From: Caldalkalibacillus mannanilyticus JCM 10596
Lineage (GTDB): Bacteria > Bacillota > Bacilli > Caldalkalibacillales > JCM-10596
Assembly: GCF_000615945.1 (NCBI RefSeq)
Contig: NZ_BAMO01000004.1
Location: 62,001 to 126,000 of the forward strand
Length of the DNA: 64,000 bases
Reading direction: 5' to 3'
The position numbers and the translations under genes are program-made. Shown one piece after another: positions 44,446 through 54,213 of the stretch. The stretch's first letter is position 1, and the number at the start of each line of letters is the position of its first letter. The notes below the pieces were generated by a model. That model made no database searches, was not told where the DNA came from, and saw only the letters and a program-made list of their open reading frames with translations.

Positions 44446-46404
44446 ATGAAACTGTATGAAGATTACTTACTTCTTCGATCTCATTTTAGTGCTATACCCG
44501 AGGATCAAGAGATTCAGATTACAATGGACCTACTGTCGAGCACTTTATTTTGCTCAACTCGAAATGCCAAGCTGATCATCATCAAAATGATGGATCTACG
44601 TTGGATTTCTTTTACCTCTGGAATGGGTCGTGGAAAAACCTCTTTACTAACATTCCATTACTCCAGTCGTGAAATGCTAAAACAAGCTATAGAGTCTATG
44701 CTCGCAGATGGTCATGTAGAAGGAACCCTGCAATTGCTTAAAAGATATGGGGATCCTCTATCTAATAGAGAATACTTGCAAAATATTATTCCTACTCACT
44801 TTGGCATCTCTTTGAATATTCATAGCCACGAAATGATAGAAACCTTACGTATGCCGATTTTTAGACCACTTAATACCCTAAATCCTGCGGAATCTTTTTT
44901 TGCACTCGATACACATATGGTTAAACAGGTTTATAATACACTAGTGGAATACGATAAGAAGGAGCATAAAATCCTTCCAGCTCTTGCTCATTATTGGGAA
45001 TCAATAAATGAGGGGAAAGAATGGGTTTTTTATTTACGAAAAAGAGCCCTCTTCCATCATCATCAGGAAGTAACAGCTGACGATGTAAAGTATTCCATTC
45101 GGAATCTAGTATCAACAAAATCAGCCTGGTTAGTGAGGAATATTGAGTCGATTGAAGTGCTAAATAGATACTGTATTAAGATCAAGCTGTCTACAGCTAA
45201 CCAACTCTTTCCGATCTTTCTCAGCTATCCTCAGCTATCGATCATCCCTCAATCTGTTCATGGACTGAAGGATTCTTTGCCCATAGGTACAGGCCCTTAT
45301 AAAGTCACCAAATTTACAGAAGATCTATGTACACTTGAAGCATTTGAATCCTATTATGATCTAAGTCCTCTTCTTGACCGGATTGAAATCTATAATCTTT
45401 CACCATTTCAAGATGAAGAGGTTTCATTCAATCGTGAAACAGACCTGCTGTATGTCGATACGGGAGAATCTAACATCAAGAACATCCCTCATTGGGACCA
45501 GCAAAAAGAGATTTGCGGTACAACGGTATTAACTATAAATAAGAGAAAAGCTTCCATTATGATGGATCCCTTATTTAGAAAAGCACTGCATCATTTAATC
45601 AATCGAGAAAAAATGATCCGTGAGCTTGGCGCTTTAAGAGCATCACCCTCTCATAGTTTTCACTATGAAGAGATAGTAAGCCCTATTGATATAGAATATA
45701 ACTTGAAATTGGGTCAACTACTTCTTGAACAATCAAATTATGCTGGCGAAACGCTTCAATTATTTACGTACGCTCGACATAAAGAAGACGCAACATGGCT
45801 GATCAATGAGTGGCAAAAACATGGCATCAAGATTGATGTCCGCCTTTATTCATGGCATGAAATGCTAGATGAACGAGTGGTATATGAAGCAGATTTGGTT
45901 CTTTTTGAAGCAATTATTAGTGAGGGCATTACTCCCATCATCGCATACTACTCTTCTGATAATAGCTTCCTTAAACAACACTTGAGTAAGGAGAACATAG
46001 ACTTCATTTCTTCTTTTCTAGAAGATCTTTGGGCAAAAACGTCCAACCACCAAGACATCGTATTAGCGCTTAAAAGTATTGAAAAACAACTCTTGGTAGA
46101 CAACTCCTTGATTTTTTTAAACTATAAATTATTTTCGACCTATCATCACCCCTCGTTTTACTCCCCTGTACCTACCTTCAATGGTGGATGGATTTTAAAC
46201 ATATATGGTTTAAAAGATAGGTTGGCATGTCAACAGCTCAAAGTCATGTTCTTGTTGGGTAGAGAAAACTTTCCAATCAATTTATTAATAAACTCGCTAC
46301 CCTGGTCTGTTAGAAATCATTCTAGACGACTAAAAGTAGAACCAGAGGTTGCGAACATTTTTTTATTCCCTGTTAATTATTTTTCATTACTATGCAAATA
46401 CTAA
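44446..46404 (+). CDS. SgrR-family regulator (HTH plus solute-binding domain)
   Basis: About 652 residues. N-terminal winged-helix region (~1-110, SgrR_N type, LFCSTRNAKLIIIKMMDLRW), then a solute-binding-protein family 5 domain (from ~150: LPALAHYWESINEGKEWVFYLR and TADDVKYSIRNL). It would sense a small ligand with the latter. The ATG at 44446 follows GAGGAG closely; the ATG at 44431 is also possible. Targets unknown. Followed by a DUF3231 gene after 42 bases. Confidence 0.85.
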   Translation: MKLYEDYLLLRSHFSAIPEDQEIQITMDLLSSTLFCSTRNAKLIIIKMMDLRWISFTSGMGRGKTSLLTFHYSSREMLKQAIESMLADGHVEGTLQLLKRYGDPLSNREYLQNIIPTHFGISLNIHSHEMIETLRMPIFRPLNTLNPAESFFALDTHMVKQVYNTLVEYDKKEHKILPALAHYWESINEGKEWVFYLRKRALFHHHQEVTADDVKYSIRNLVSTKSAWLVRNIESIEVLNRYCIKIKLSTANQLFPIFLSYPQLSIIPQSVHGLKDSLPIGTGPYKVTKFTEDLCTLEAFESYYDLSPLLDRIEIYNLSPFQDEEVSFNRETDLLYVDTGESNIKNIPHWDQQKEICGTTVLTINKRKASIMMDPLFRKALHHLINREKMIRELGALRASPSHSFHYEEIVSPIDIEYNLKLGQLLLEQSNYAGETLQLFTYARHKEDATWLINEWQKHGIKIDVRLYSWHEMLDERVVYEADLVLFEAIISEGITPIIAYYSSDNSFLKQHLSKENIDFISSFLEDLWAKTSNHQDIVLALKSIEKQLLVDNSLIFLNYKLFSTYHHPSFYSPVPTFNGGWILNIYGLKDRLACQQLKVMFLLGRENFPINLLINSLPWSVRNHSRRLKVEPEVANIFLFPVNYFSLLCKY

Positions 46405-46446
46405 AATTAGAAAAAAAGAAATCCATATATAGAAGGAGTTCTGCAT

Positions 46447-47454
46447 ATGACTGAAAAACACATTGTGGCTTTATCATCCACTGAAATTGCAGGGTTATGG
46501 GCGACTTATATAAACGCTAGCTTATCAATCTGTATCACTAAGCATTTCTTGCAACATCTGAACAATGAAGATGTTAAGCCTTTAATTGAACTAACATTAG
46601 ACATCTCAAGAAAGCAGATTGAAGAAATAAAGGGCATTTTTGAAAACGAAAATATTCCTATTCCTAAGGGGTTTACCGATGAAGATATTGACCTTTCAGC
46701 ACCACCTCTATTTTTCGATTTATTTCCTGTAAGCTATGCTTACGGTGTGAGTCGCATCGGTTTGATGACCTTTGGTATCCTTCTTTCTAACGTTGCTCGC
46801 GAAGATATTAGGACTTTCTTCTCTAAGTGTTTAACCTCTGTTTTGGATCTCTATAATACAACAGTAAATTTCATGCTTTCTAAAGGGATATATGACCGCC
46901 CGCCAATGATCCCATATCCCGATAAAGTTGAATTTGTTACGGAAAAAGAAACTTTTTTGTCCAAGTGGCTTGAGAAGAAGCGCCCTTTAAATGTTCTTGA
47001 ACTATCTGAAATGTTTTTTAATATAGAGAGGAATTATTTTGGTTTAATATTGCTGACTGGTTTTATTCAAATTGTTAAAGATGATAAAATAAAGCAATTC
47101 CTAATAAAAGGTAAAGAGTTAGCTCAGAAACAAATTAGTTTCCTGAACAATACCTTAATCAATGAAGATCTACTTGGCACTATAATGGTTAACTCAGAGG
47201 TGACAACTTCCACTCAGTCTCCTTTTTCGGATAAGCTCATTATGCACCTTGTAGTTTTGCTCAATACCCAAGGAATAACCTATATAGGTCATGCATTAAG
47301 TATTTCATCGAGAATAGACCTTGCTTCTGAATATTTACAACTAATCCCTGAAATCTTACAGTATGGGAAAGAGGGTACAGAAATCATGATAGAAAGAGGA
47401 TGGTTGGAAGAAACACCACACGCTCCGAATAGGAAAGAGTTGGCGAAATATTAG
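46447..47454 (+). CDS. DUF3231 family protein
   Basis: 335 residues made of two similar helical halves (LSSTEIAGLWATYINASLSI at the start, a second repeat from ~165), as in Bacillus DUF3231 proteins, which often belong to sporulation-related gene sets. SD AAGGAG. Function unknown. Confidence 0.88.
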   Translation: MTEKHIVALSSTEIAGLWATYINASLSICITKHFLQHLNNEDVKPLIELTLDISRKQIEEIKGIFENENIPIPKGFTDEDIDLSAPPLFFDLFPVSYAYGVSRIGLMTFGILLSNVAREDIRTFFSKCLTSVLDLYNTTVNFMLSKGIYDRPPMIPYPDKVEFVTEKETFLSKWLEKKRPLNVLELSEMFFNIERNYFGLILLTGFIQIVKDDKIKQFLIKGKELAQKQISFLNNTLINEDLLGTIMVNSEVTTSTQSPFSDKLIMHLVVLLNTQGITYIGHALSISSRIDLASEYLQLIPEILQYGKEGTEIMIERGWLEETPHAPNRKELAKY

Positions 47455-47483
47455 GTTTGAATAGACCTATATTCTTCAAAGTC

Positions 47484-47516
47484 TTATTCATCTAACGGAT
47501 GCGTTAGTTGAATAAG
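47484..47516. repeat. intergenic hairpin repeat, family 2, copy B
   Basis: TTATTCATCTAACGGATG, CGTTAGTTGAATAAG; stem between TTATTCA.CTAA and TTAG.TGAATAA. It may serve as terminator for the DUF3231 gene although no T-run follows. Confidence 0.6.
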
Positions 47517-47619
47517 ACCCAACCCTATTGTTGTGGTAGATGAGAACATTTGTACAAAAAAGAATAGGTTAAGCAGATATACTCACTGCTCTCCTATCCT
47601 TCTTGTTCCTACTCATTTC

Positions 47620-48189
47620 CTATCTTGAAGTGTGTAAGATAGTAAAGAACTCTTTCATAAATTTAGGTAAATCTGGCCAGGCATGACCTGTAACCAGGTT
47701 TCCGTCCACATGTAATGTTTCTTCAACATAATGAGCACCTGCTGCCTCTATTTCAGGTCGGCAACAAGAGTAGCCTGTCATAGAACGCCCTTGAATATGC
47801 TCACGTACCGTTGTTAGTAGCTGTTGTCCATGACAAATGACCGCCATAGGTTTATTTTCCTGTAAAAAATGAGCTGTAATTTCTTGAACTTTTGGGTTCA
47901 TTCTAATATACTCAGGGGCGCGTCCGCCTGGAATGATGAGACCGGCAAAGTCCTGCGGTTCAATATCATCTACTGACGCATGAGAATCTATTTTATATCC
48001 TTTCATTTCTGTATAGGTTTCCATTTCTGGAAGGAAATCATGACAAACCGTTTGCAATCTTTTTTTCGTTGGGGATGCAATGGTCACATTGATGTCCTCT
48101 TCTAGACACCGATAATATGGATAATAAACCTCTAAACAATCTACAGCATCGCCCGTTAATATCAATACTTTTTTACTCACTTCACTCAC
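47620..48189 (-). CDS. DJ-1/PfpI-family protein
   Basis: 189 residues with the glutamine-amidotransferase-like fold. The nucleophile is the Cys in AVICHGQQLL, the acidic partner may be the E/D near DCLEVYYP, and PGGRAPEYIR is conserved. Members are deglycases, chaperones or proteases; the activity here is open. Located after glcF on the same strand but 107 bases away. Confidence 0.88.
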   Translation of the reverse strand: MSEVSKKVLILTGDAVDCLEVYYPYYRCLEEDINVTIASPTKKRLQTVCHDFLPEMETYTEMKGYKIDSHASVDDIEPQDFAGLIIPGGRAPEYIRMNPKVQEITAHFLQENKPMAVICHGQQLLTTVREHIQGRSMTGYSCCRPEIEAAGAHYVEETLHVDGNLVTGHAWPDLPKFMKEFFTILHTSR

Positions 48190-48296
48190 CTATCCTTTGG
48201 AATGAACTTTTTATTTCCTTATAAGATCTAAACCTTCTATAAATGGATATGTCCACCCTCAAAAATATATGAGCTTTTTCTATATCGTCGTTCGGC

Positions 48297-49628
48297 TTAT
48301 GGCAACTGGCTGTGCTCTACAGCCTCCAGTAATAGATCTGCTAAGTGCACAGAACGAATCGTATCACTCATTCCTTCTCGTACTACACCCAGTTTCATTT
48401 GCAATAAACAGCCAGGATTAGCAGTGACGATGGTATGTGCTTTCGTCTTTTTCACCTTCTCCATTTTATCATCTAGAATTTGCATGGACATTTGTCCTTG
48501 CGTTATATTATATATTCCTGCTGAACCACAACACTGATCTGCCTTTTCCATTTCGGTATAGTGTACTCCGTCAATCGCCTTTAGTAATTTTCTTGGAGAG
48601 TCAAATGTTTTCATTACATTGCGTAAGTGACAGGAATCTTGGTAGGTTATCACTTGATATGGTAAGGATAGCTCGTTAGCCATAAAGTTTAATTCGACTA
48701 GAACTTCTGAAAAATCTTTGATCTTTGAAGAGAAGAACCGTGCCCTCTCTTCCCACTCTGGATCATCCTTAAAGAGATGATCATATTCAGCTAGAAGTGC
48801 TCCACAGCCTCCTGCATTGAGCACAATATAGTCTGCCTCCAAGCCTTTGAATGCCTCAATATTTTGTTTAGCGAGAAGCTTTGCCATCTTCTTCTCCCCG
48901 CTATGAGCATGTAAGGCTCCGCAGCATCCCTGTGTTTCTGGAATGATCACATCACAGCCTGCTTTTTGCAGCAATTTGATCGTGGCATGATTGGTATTCC
49001 TAAACATCGTATCCATTAAGCAGCCAGAAAAGAAAGCGACTCTTTTCACTGGTTTCCCCTCCGCCCTTGCTATTGGCAGGCGTTGCTCGTCCTCACTAAG
49101 AGAGGGAATTTCGGGAATGATCTGTTCCATTTGCCTTACATGTTCGGGGACTATTCTTAAGATTTGACTTTTTTGTACAAGCTTTTGTATGCCGCTTTTT
49201 TGATAAAAAGAGAGGCATTGATTCACTTTTTTTATTCGGCTCTTATAAGGGAACAACTGATTGAAAACAAGATATCTTAAAAGACGAATGGGTAGAGAGT
49301 GTTGCTTTTTCTCTTGAATCACATCTCGTGCCTCTTCAAGTAAGTGACCATATTTTACACCAGATGGGCAGACAGGTTCACAAGCTCGACAACCTAGGCA
49401 CAAATTTAGCTGTTGCTCAACTTGCTCATCCGGCTCTATGATGCCATCGACAATCCCTTTCATCAAGGCAATTCTTCCTCTTGGTGAAGCTGCTTCATAT
49501 TGGTTGCTCTGTCCGTAGGTAGGACAGGTGGGTAAACAGAATCCGCACCTCATACAATTGATCAGTTCATCATAATCTAACCGCTCTTGAAATCCTTGTT
49601 GGATGGCTTTCTTCTCTAGCTGATTCAT
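48297..49628 (-). CDS. glcF: glycolate oxidase iron-sulfur subunit GlcF
   Basis: 443 residues. Two 4Fe-4S motifs near the N-terminus (CMRCGFCLPTCPTY and CLGCRACEPVCPSG) and two CCG domains (FFSGCLMD...GCCGALHAHSG; YQDSCHL...CCGSAGIYN). Accepts electrons from GlcD on oxidation of glycolate to glyoxylate. Start overlaps the glcD stop by 4 bases. Confidence 0.93.
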   Translation of the reverse strand: MNQLEKKAIQQGFQERLDYDELINCMRCGFCLPTCPTYGQSNQYEAASPRGRIALMKGIVDGIIEPDEQVEQQLNLCLGCRACEPVCPSGVKYGHLLEEARDVIQEKKQHSLPIRLLRYLVFNQLFPYKSRIKKVNQCLSFYQKSGIQKLVQKSQILRIVPEHVRQMEQIIPEIPSLSEDEQRLPIARAEGKPVKRVAFFSGCLMDTMFRNTNHATIKLLQKAGCDVIIPETQGCCGALHAHSGEKKMAKLLAKQNIEAFKGLEADYIVLNAGGCGALLAEYDHLFKDDPEWEERARFFSSKIKDFSEVLVELNFMANELSLPYQVITYQDSCHLRNVMKTFDSPRKLLKAIDGVHYTEMEKADQCCGSAGIYNITQGQMSMQILDDKMEKVKKTKAHTIVTANPGCLLQMKLGVVREGMSDTIRSVHLADLLLEAVEHSQLP

Positions 49629-51034
49629 GATTGAACCACCACTCTTTTTCGTGAATCTTTGGCAAATACCTTCTCAGGATTCATGATACCCTTAGGATCA
49701 AAGGCGTGTTTGATGGCTCTCATGGCAGCGATCCCTTCTTCCCCTAATTTCCAAGATAAATAAGGAGCTTTCATCATCCCCACACCATGCTCACCTGTAA
49801 TCGTTCCACCTAATTCAATGGCTTTCTCAAAAATTTCTTCAAATGCCTGTTCAACTCGCTTCATTTCCTCTGTATCACGTGCATCTGTTAAACAGGTCGG
49901 ATGTAAATTCCCATCACCCGCATGTCCAAATGTACATATTTTTAAATCATATTTTTGAGCTATTTTTTGAATCGCTCGGACCATATCACTAATTTTGGAA
50001 CGTGGAACCGTTGCATCCTCCAGAATCGTTGTTGGTTTAAGACGGGCAAGAGCAGACAATGCGGATCGTCTTGCTTGACTTAGCGCCTCTGCTTCTTCCT
50101 TTGACTGGGCTATATTTACTGAAACCGCATTTGCTTCTATACAGATTTCAGATATTTGATGGATATCTCTTTCAACTACTTCTGGAGCCCCATCTTGTTC
50201 AATTAAGAGAACCGCACGCACATCTGTGGGTAAGCCTACCTTGGCAAACTGTTCGACCACCTCACAAGTGGCTTGATCAAGAAATTCCAGAGTGGCGGGA
50301 ATAATTTTATTCGCGATAATAGTAGAGACACACTGCGCCGCTGCTTCTATGTCATCAAAAAGAGCGAGAAGTGTTTTCTTTGTTTCAGGGATAGGAATTA
50401 GCTTCAGTGTGGCTTCTGTGAAAATGCCAAGAGTTCCCTCAGAGCCTACAAAGAGCTTTGTCAAATCATAGCCAGCGACATCCTTGGCAAGCTTACCTCC
50501 TGTTCGGATGAGGCTTCCATTGGGTAAAACGACTTCAAGACCTAAAACATAATCCTTGGTTACTCCATATTTTAATCCTCTCAAGCCTCCAGAACACTCA
50601 CTTATATTTCCACCAATTGTTGATATTTTCATAGAGCTAGGATCTGGCGGGTAAAACAACCCCCTCTCTTCAACCGCTTTGATCAGATCAAGCGTAATCA
50701 CACCTGGCTGTACCGTAGCGGTTAAATTCTCCTCGTCAATCTCAAGAATTTTATTCATATAATGAAAACAAAGAACCAGCCCCCCTTGAGTAGGGCAAGT
50801 TCCAGCGCACAAATTAGTCCCTGATCCTCTTGGAACGATAGGTACTCCCTTAGAATGGCAAAGCTTAAGTATCTCTTGAATCTGCTTTTTATCTTGAGGC
50901 ATGATAACAGCATCTGGCATAGATTGATAGTTTGGTGTTGCATCATAAGAATAAGCTAATCTAGCTTCATTCGAATCGTGAAAACGTTCTCTTCCGACGA
51001 TTTCAAGCAGCTTCTTTTTTATATCCTTATCCAC
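49625..51034 (-). CDS. glcD: glycolate oxidase FAD subunit GlcD
   Basis: 469 residues. PCMH-type FAD-binding domain (VPRGSGTNLCAG, DPSSMKISTIGGNISECSGG, VGSEGTLGI) and FAD-oxidase C-terminal domain (FGHAGDGNLHPT, GEHGVGMMKAPYL). Oxidises glycolate or a related 2-hydroxyacid. Translationally coupled to glcF; a CdaR-like regulator gene lies upstream on the same strand. No GlcE subunit gene is seen, as usual in Bacillus. Confidence 0.93.
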   Translation of the reverse strand: MDKDIKKKLLEIVGRERFHDSNEARLAYSYDATPNYQSMPDAVIMPQDKKQIQEILKLCHSKGVPIVPRGSGTNLCAGTCPTQGGLVLCFHYMNKILEIDEENLTATVQPGVITLDLIKAVEERGLFYPPDPSSMKISTIGGNISECSGGLRGLKYGVTKDYVLGLEVVLPNGSLIRTGGKLAKDVAGYDLTKLFVGSEGTLGIFTEATLKLIPIPETKKTLLALFDDIEAAAQCVSTIIANKIIPATLEFLDQATCEVVEQFAKVGLPTDVRAVLLIEQDGAPEVVERDIHQISEICIEANAVSVNIAQSKEEAEALSQARRSALSALARLKPTTILEDATVPRSKISDMVRAIQKIAQKYDLKICTFGHAGDGNLHPTCLTDARDTEEMKRVEQAFEEIFEKAIELGGTITGEHGVGMMKAPYLSWKLGEEGIAAMRAIKHAFDPKGIMNPEKVFAKDSRKRVVVQS

Positions 51035-51134
51035 CTATGAATCCCCCCTTCACTTTCTTAACCTTCTTAAAGTATAGGATGATCCACTTCAGAACTCTAT
51101 GGATATATATACAAAGATTGCTCAATTTTATTCT

Positions 51135-52283
51135 TTATTTTTGGATGAATATCTCATGATAAAAAGATAAAGCAACATGAAATAAAACGATTCCTTCTGT
51201 GCTCTTAGGGTCAATTCCAGTCATTTCTTTGATTTGGTTTAGACGATAATGCAAGGTATTAATATGAATATGTAGTTCTTCAGCCGTTTTTTTGAGAGAG
51301 TGGTTGGTAGACAACAATACGTGAAGAGTAGCAATTAAATCCGTTTCTTGCTGAATAGGCGATAAGACTCTACCAAGAAATTCTTCTTTCGTTTGCTGAC
51401 TCACTTCTTCTAGTACAATGTCTAATAGTAATTCTTCATAATAAACCATCGTATGCTGTTTCTGTGCTACGGCTAGGGCTTTTTTCGCTTCATGATATGA
51501 ACGGAAAAGATCTTTGCTCTCACTTGTTATTCCCATACCAATAGCGATTGAAATTTGATCATCTACTAACCTGTTTTGGTGCCATTTGCTTAACTGATAT
51601 TTGATCTGCTCTATTGAAACGTCATGGTTGATCCTTTTTAATAGAAGCAGCCGTCCTTGCCCCCACGGAATCAACACATCATGTCTTTTCTTATACAAGC
51701 GCTGCTCCAGCAAAGAAAGCAGATAGGCTTGTGTACGCTGTAGCTCCTCTGGCTTTAAGCTCAAATCCAATTGGAAGAGAACACACAAATAGGTTTGATC
51801 GAGATCAATACCTAAGATTCGTCCTTTTTCAATAAACGCTGGCTCTATTTTAGGATGATAGATCCACTCATAGCAAAAGGATTCTATTCCTCGCGTCTCC
51901 CATTCCTTTCTTTCGATATGTGTTGCCTCTCTAATAATAAGCTCCGTCATTCGGCGAATGATCTCTGCATAGGGCTCTATATCAAGGGGATTGCCCGTAA
52001 TTCCTATTACTCCGATTATTTCTTTTTCATAAAAAATGGGTAAATTGATTCCTGGTTTAACGCCCTGAAGAGTGTCCAGGCTATTTTCAAATATATAAAG
52101 CTTCTCTTTTTTACTCAGCACCTCTAAAGCCCCTTCGTGTAAAGAGCCCACACGCTTTCGATCTGTAGAAGCTATGATCATTCCTTGTTGGTTCACAACG
52201 ATAATATTTTCATTAAGGACTGCTTGAACTTCTTTGATTATTTTTTGAGCTAATTCCTGTACCAATTGCAACGAACGCACCAT
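51135..52283 (-). CDS. CdaR-family transcriptional regulator
   Basis: 382 residues. N-terminal diacid-recognition domain (VQELAQKIIKEVQAVLNENI, INLPIFYEKEIIGVIGITG), a GGDEF-like middle part and C-terminal PucR-type helix-turn-helix (TAEELHIHINTLHYRLNQI). Likely activates the downstream glcD-glcF genes in response to glycolate or another hydroxyacid, as for B. subtilis YsfB and glcDF. Confidence 0.88.
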   Translation of the reverse strand: MVRSLQLVQELAQKIIKEVQAVLNENIIVVNQQGMIIASTDRKRVGSLHEGALEVLSKKEKLYIFENSLDTLQGVKPGINLPIFYEKEIIGVIGITGNPLDIEPYAEIIRRMTELIIREATHIERKEWETRGIESFCYEWIYHPKIEPAFIEKGRILGIDLDQTYLCVLFQLDLSLKPEELQRTQAYLLSLLEQRLYKKRHDVLIPWGQGRLLLLKRINHDVSIEQIKYQLSKWHQNRLVDDQISIAIGMGITSESKDLFRSYHEAKKALAVAQKQHTMVYYEELLLDIVLEEVSQQTKEEFLGRVLSPIQQETDLIATLHVLLSTNHSLKKTAEELHIHINTLHYRLNQIKEMTGIDPKSTEGIVLFHVALSFYHEIFIQK

Positions 52284-52362
52284 CCTTCTGCTTGTATTAT
52301 CTAAAATAAAACATACTGTTGAAAGTTTCTCAAGCAGTATGTTTTATAGATGAGTATAGTAC

Positions 52363-52746
52363 CTAAAGAACGCTATCGATATGTTTATGACCAGCATATC
52401 GCGATACAACTTTACTTACGACCAATATAAGAATGAACAGCCAGCATATCAAAAAGAATAGAGTTAGCAAAGGAAACAAACTGAGTTCGAAAATGGGGAA
52501 GCCGAGTAAGGTTTGAATACCAATACAAACAATGCAAAGAATCCAAGACACCCCAGCAGCATGTAGTAGTGCTTTCCCTTTATACCTATCTTGTTTCTCT
52601 AGTAACCAGGCGATGAGAGGAACGGTTTGTATCCCATGTAAAGCGAATCCATGGAGCCAAATGATATTTCCACTATCTCCCGTATACCTACTCTGAAGAG
52701 AACTAATCCATATTCCTGCTAAGAAGCCGAGCATAGTTGTAATCAT
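52363..52746 (-). CDS. membrane protein, possibly the C-terminal half of the next gene
   Basis: 127 residues with four membrane segments; family not recognised. Its start overlaps the upstream stop by 4 bases (ATGA). That can be normal coupling, but adding one G at 52747-52748 would fuse both into one ~290-residue, seven-to-eight-helix protein (GIRYG-MITTML), and single-base losses are common in this window. A single gene seems at least as likely. Confidence 0.6.
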   Translation of the reverse strand: MITTMLGFLAGIWISSLQSRYTGDSGNIIWLHGFALHGIQTVPLIAWLLEKQDRYKGKALLHAAGVSWILCIVCIGIQTLLGFPIFELSLFPLLTLFFLICWLFILILVVSKVVSRYAGHKHIDSVL

Positions 52747-53228
52747 CCATAACGTATGCCTATGACTAGACCTGCTCTTTCCACTCTGAGCACTGATTGA
52801 CGAAAGAAAAACAGAGCAAGTAAGGAGTAGAAAATAACCATAATGACTGCCACAATTCCAAAAAACATGCCGAGTATCTGATCTAAAGTGGAGCCATACT
52901 GGGTAAATCGAGGATCAATTCCTCTCAAATGCTGAATGGTTTCTAAACCATAGCTGTACATACTAGCAAGAAAATACGCCCACCGAAAAAATTGCTGAAA
53001 TCTTTTGGATAACTGAGCAAAGGGTAAGATGAGCGCAGTCGTTAATAAAAACATACCTAACGCCACATTAAAGGATACGGCTTTAGATAAATTTCCTTCC
53101 ACCCCAATTTCAGCTCCAAACAATAGAATATACCCTTGACATAAAAGCCCCAGTAATAAGCCAAGTCCCCCTGTAGCTGCTAACAGCTTTTCTTTTTTTA
53201 ATAAATCCAATACTTTCTCTAGCATCAT
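52743..53228 (-). CDS. membrane protein, possibly N-terminal half of a split gene
   Basis: About 161 residues from the ATG at 53228 or 53225 (SD AAGGGAG); four membrane segments with a short loop (IQHLRGIDPRFTQYG). Family not recognised. An Fnr/Crp-type palindrome lies ~90 bases upstream of the start. See the downstream entry for the possible frame break. Confidence 0.6.
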   Translation of the reverse strand: MMLEKVLDLLKKEKLLAATGGLGLLLGLLCQGYILLFGAEIGVEGNLSKAVSFNVALGMFLLTTALILPFAQLSKRFQQFFRWAYFLASMYSYGLETIQHLRGIDPRFTQYGSTLDQILGMFFGIVAVIMVIFYSLLALFFFRQSVLRVERAGLVIGIRYG

Positions 53229-53318
53229 GCCATCTCCCTTCATCTTCCAAATAGATCCTGTATCAAAAAGATACTTCATTTGGGCAAACTCTGGAAGTGA
53301 AATTCGTCATCGATCTGA

Positions 53319-53334
53319 CGTGACCTTAGTCACA
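53319..53334. promoter_or_regulatory. putative Fnr/Crp-family operator
   Basis: Minus strand TGTGA-CTAAGG-TCACG, 9 of 10 fixed positions. It is upstream of the membrane-protein gene; no good -10 is seen at the matching distance. Confidence 0.4.
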
Positions 53335-53401
53335 CCGTTTCACATCGGCACTTACTTTAACAGGAAAATGCGGATTTACAACGATAAGGAAATTCCAAAT
53401 T

Positions 53402-53448
53402 AAAAAGCCCAACTTCTCTGCAAAACAAAATAGAGAAAGTGAGCTTTT
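53402..53448 (-). terminator. terminator of the DJ-1 gene at 53507
   Basis: AAAAGCCCAACTTCTCT and AGAGAAAGTGAGCTTTT pair with few mismatches; minus-strand T-run follows. Confidence 0.7.
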
Positions 53449-53506
53449 CAGTTACTTCATTATTTTTATTTGAACTAATATAAAACTACTAAGTTGATTT
53501 TTTAGC

Positions 53507-54139
53507 TCAGCTATTTATTGAATTCATTAACTGGAAGAAGTATTCAGGTTTATGAGTCTTATTTAGGTTATACCATGAATGTAATGTATCTGGTGCAAAT
53601 ACATCTAATTTTTTCAGTACTTCCATCGCAAATTCCAGAGGTGCTATTCCTGATGCAGTAACTAAATTCGCATCAGATACCGCAGATCCCACCTCATAGA
53701 ACTTTTCTCCTTTATAGTTAGGACATACCATTTTAGTGTATTCTAAATTATTACTTGTATGCTTTCTAGTATCTAAGTATCCCATATTCGCAAGGGCCTC
53801 ATTTGCACCACAAATTGCAGCAACAATAGTGCCAAGCTTTAAAGCTTGTCCAATTCTTTCCAAGATAGGTTGATGAATTTCTTCATTCCAAGTAGTCCCT
53901 CCTGGTAAAATTAAAAGATCTTTACTCTCAAGAGTACATTCATCAAGGGAAATATCTGGTTTTATGCTCAGTCCTCCCATAGTAGTAATCATTTCTTTAT
54001 TAGCTCCTACTGTAACTACTTTTAAAGGTACTAAATCTTTCTTGAAATATCTTCCTGAGTTTAGTTCAGCAATTAAATATCCATATTCCCAGTCCGACAT
54101 TGTATTAAATACATATAGAAAAACTTTTTTTGTTTGCAT
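53507..54139 (-). CDS. DJ-1/PfpI-family (type 1 glutamine amidotransferase-like) protein
   Basis: About 210 residues from the ATG at 54139 (SD GGAGTG). Nucleophile Cys in AAICGANEAL; PGGTTWNE and ASGIAPLEFA conserved, as in B. subtilis YoaZ-like proteins. It is next to a WYL-domain regulator gene on the same strand, a common pairing, so that regulator may control it. Confidence 0.85.
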   Translation of the reverse strand: MQTKKVFLYVFNTMSDWEYGYLIAELNSGRYFKKDLVPLKVVTVGANKEMITTMGGLSIKPDISLDECTLESKDLLILPGGTTWNEEIHQPILERIGQALKLGTIVAAICGANEALANMGYLDTRKHTSNNLEYTKMVCPNYKGEKFYEVGSAVSDANLVTASGIAPLEFAMEVLKKLDVFAPDTLHSWYNLNKTHKPEYFFQLMNSINS

Positions 54140-54213
54140 CCAATAACACTCCAATCACAATTGATATAGCTATTATAATATAACTACCCTGACAGTTAAC
54201 GTCAGGGTAGTTA

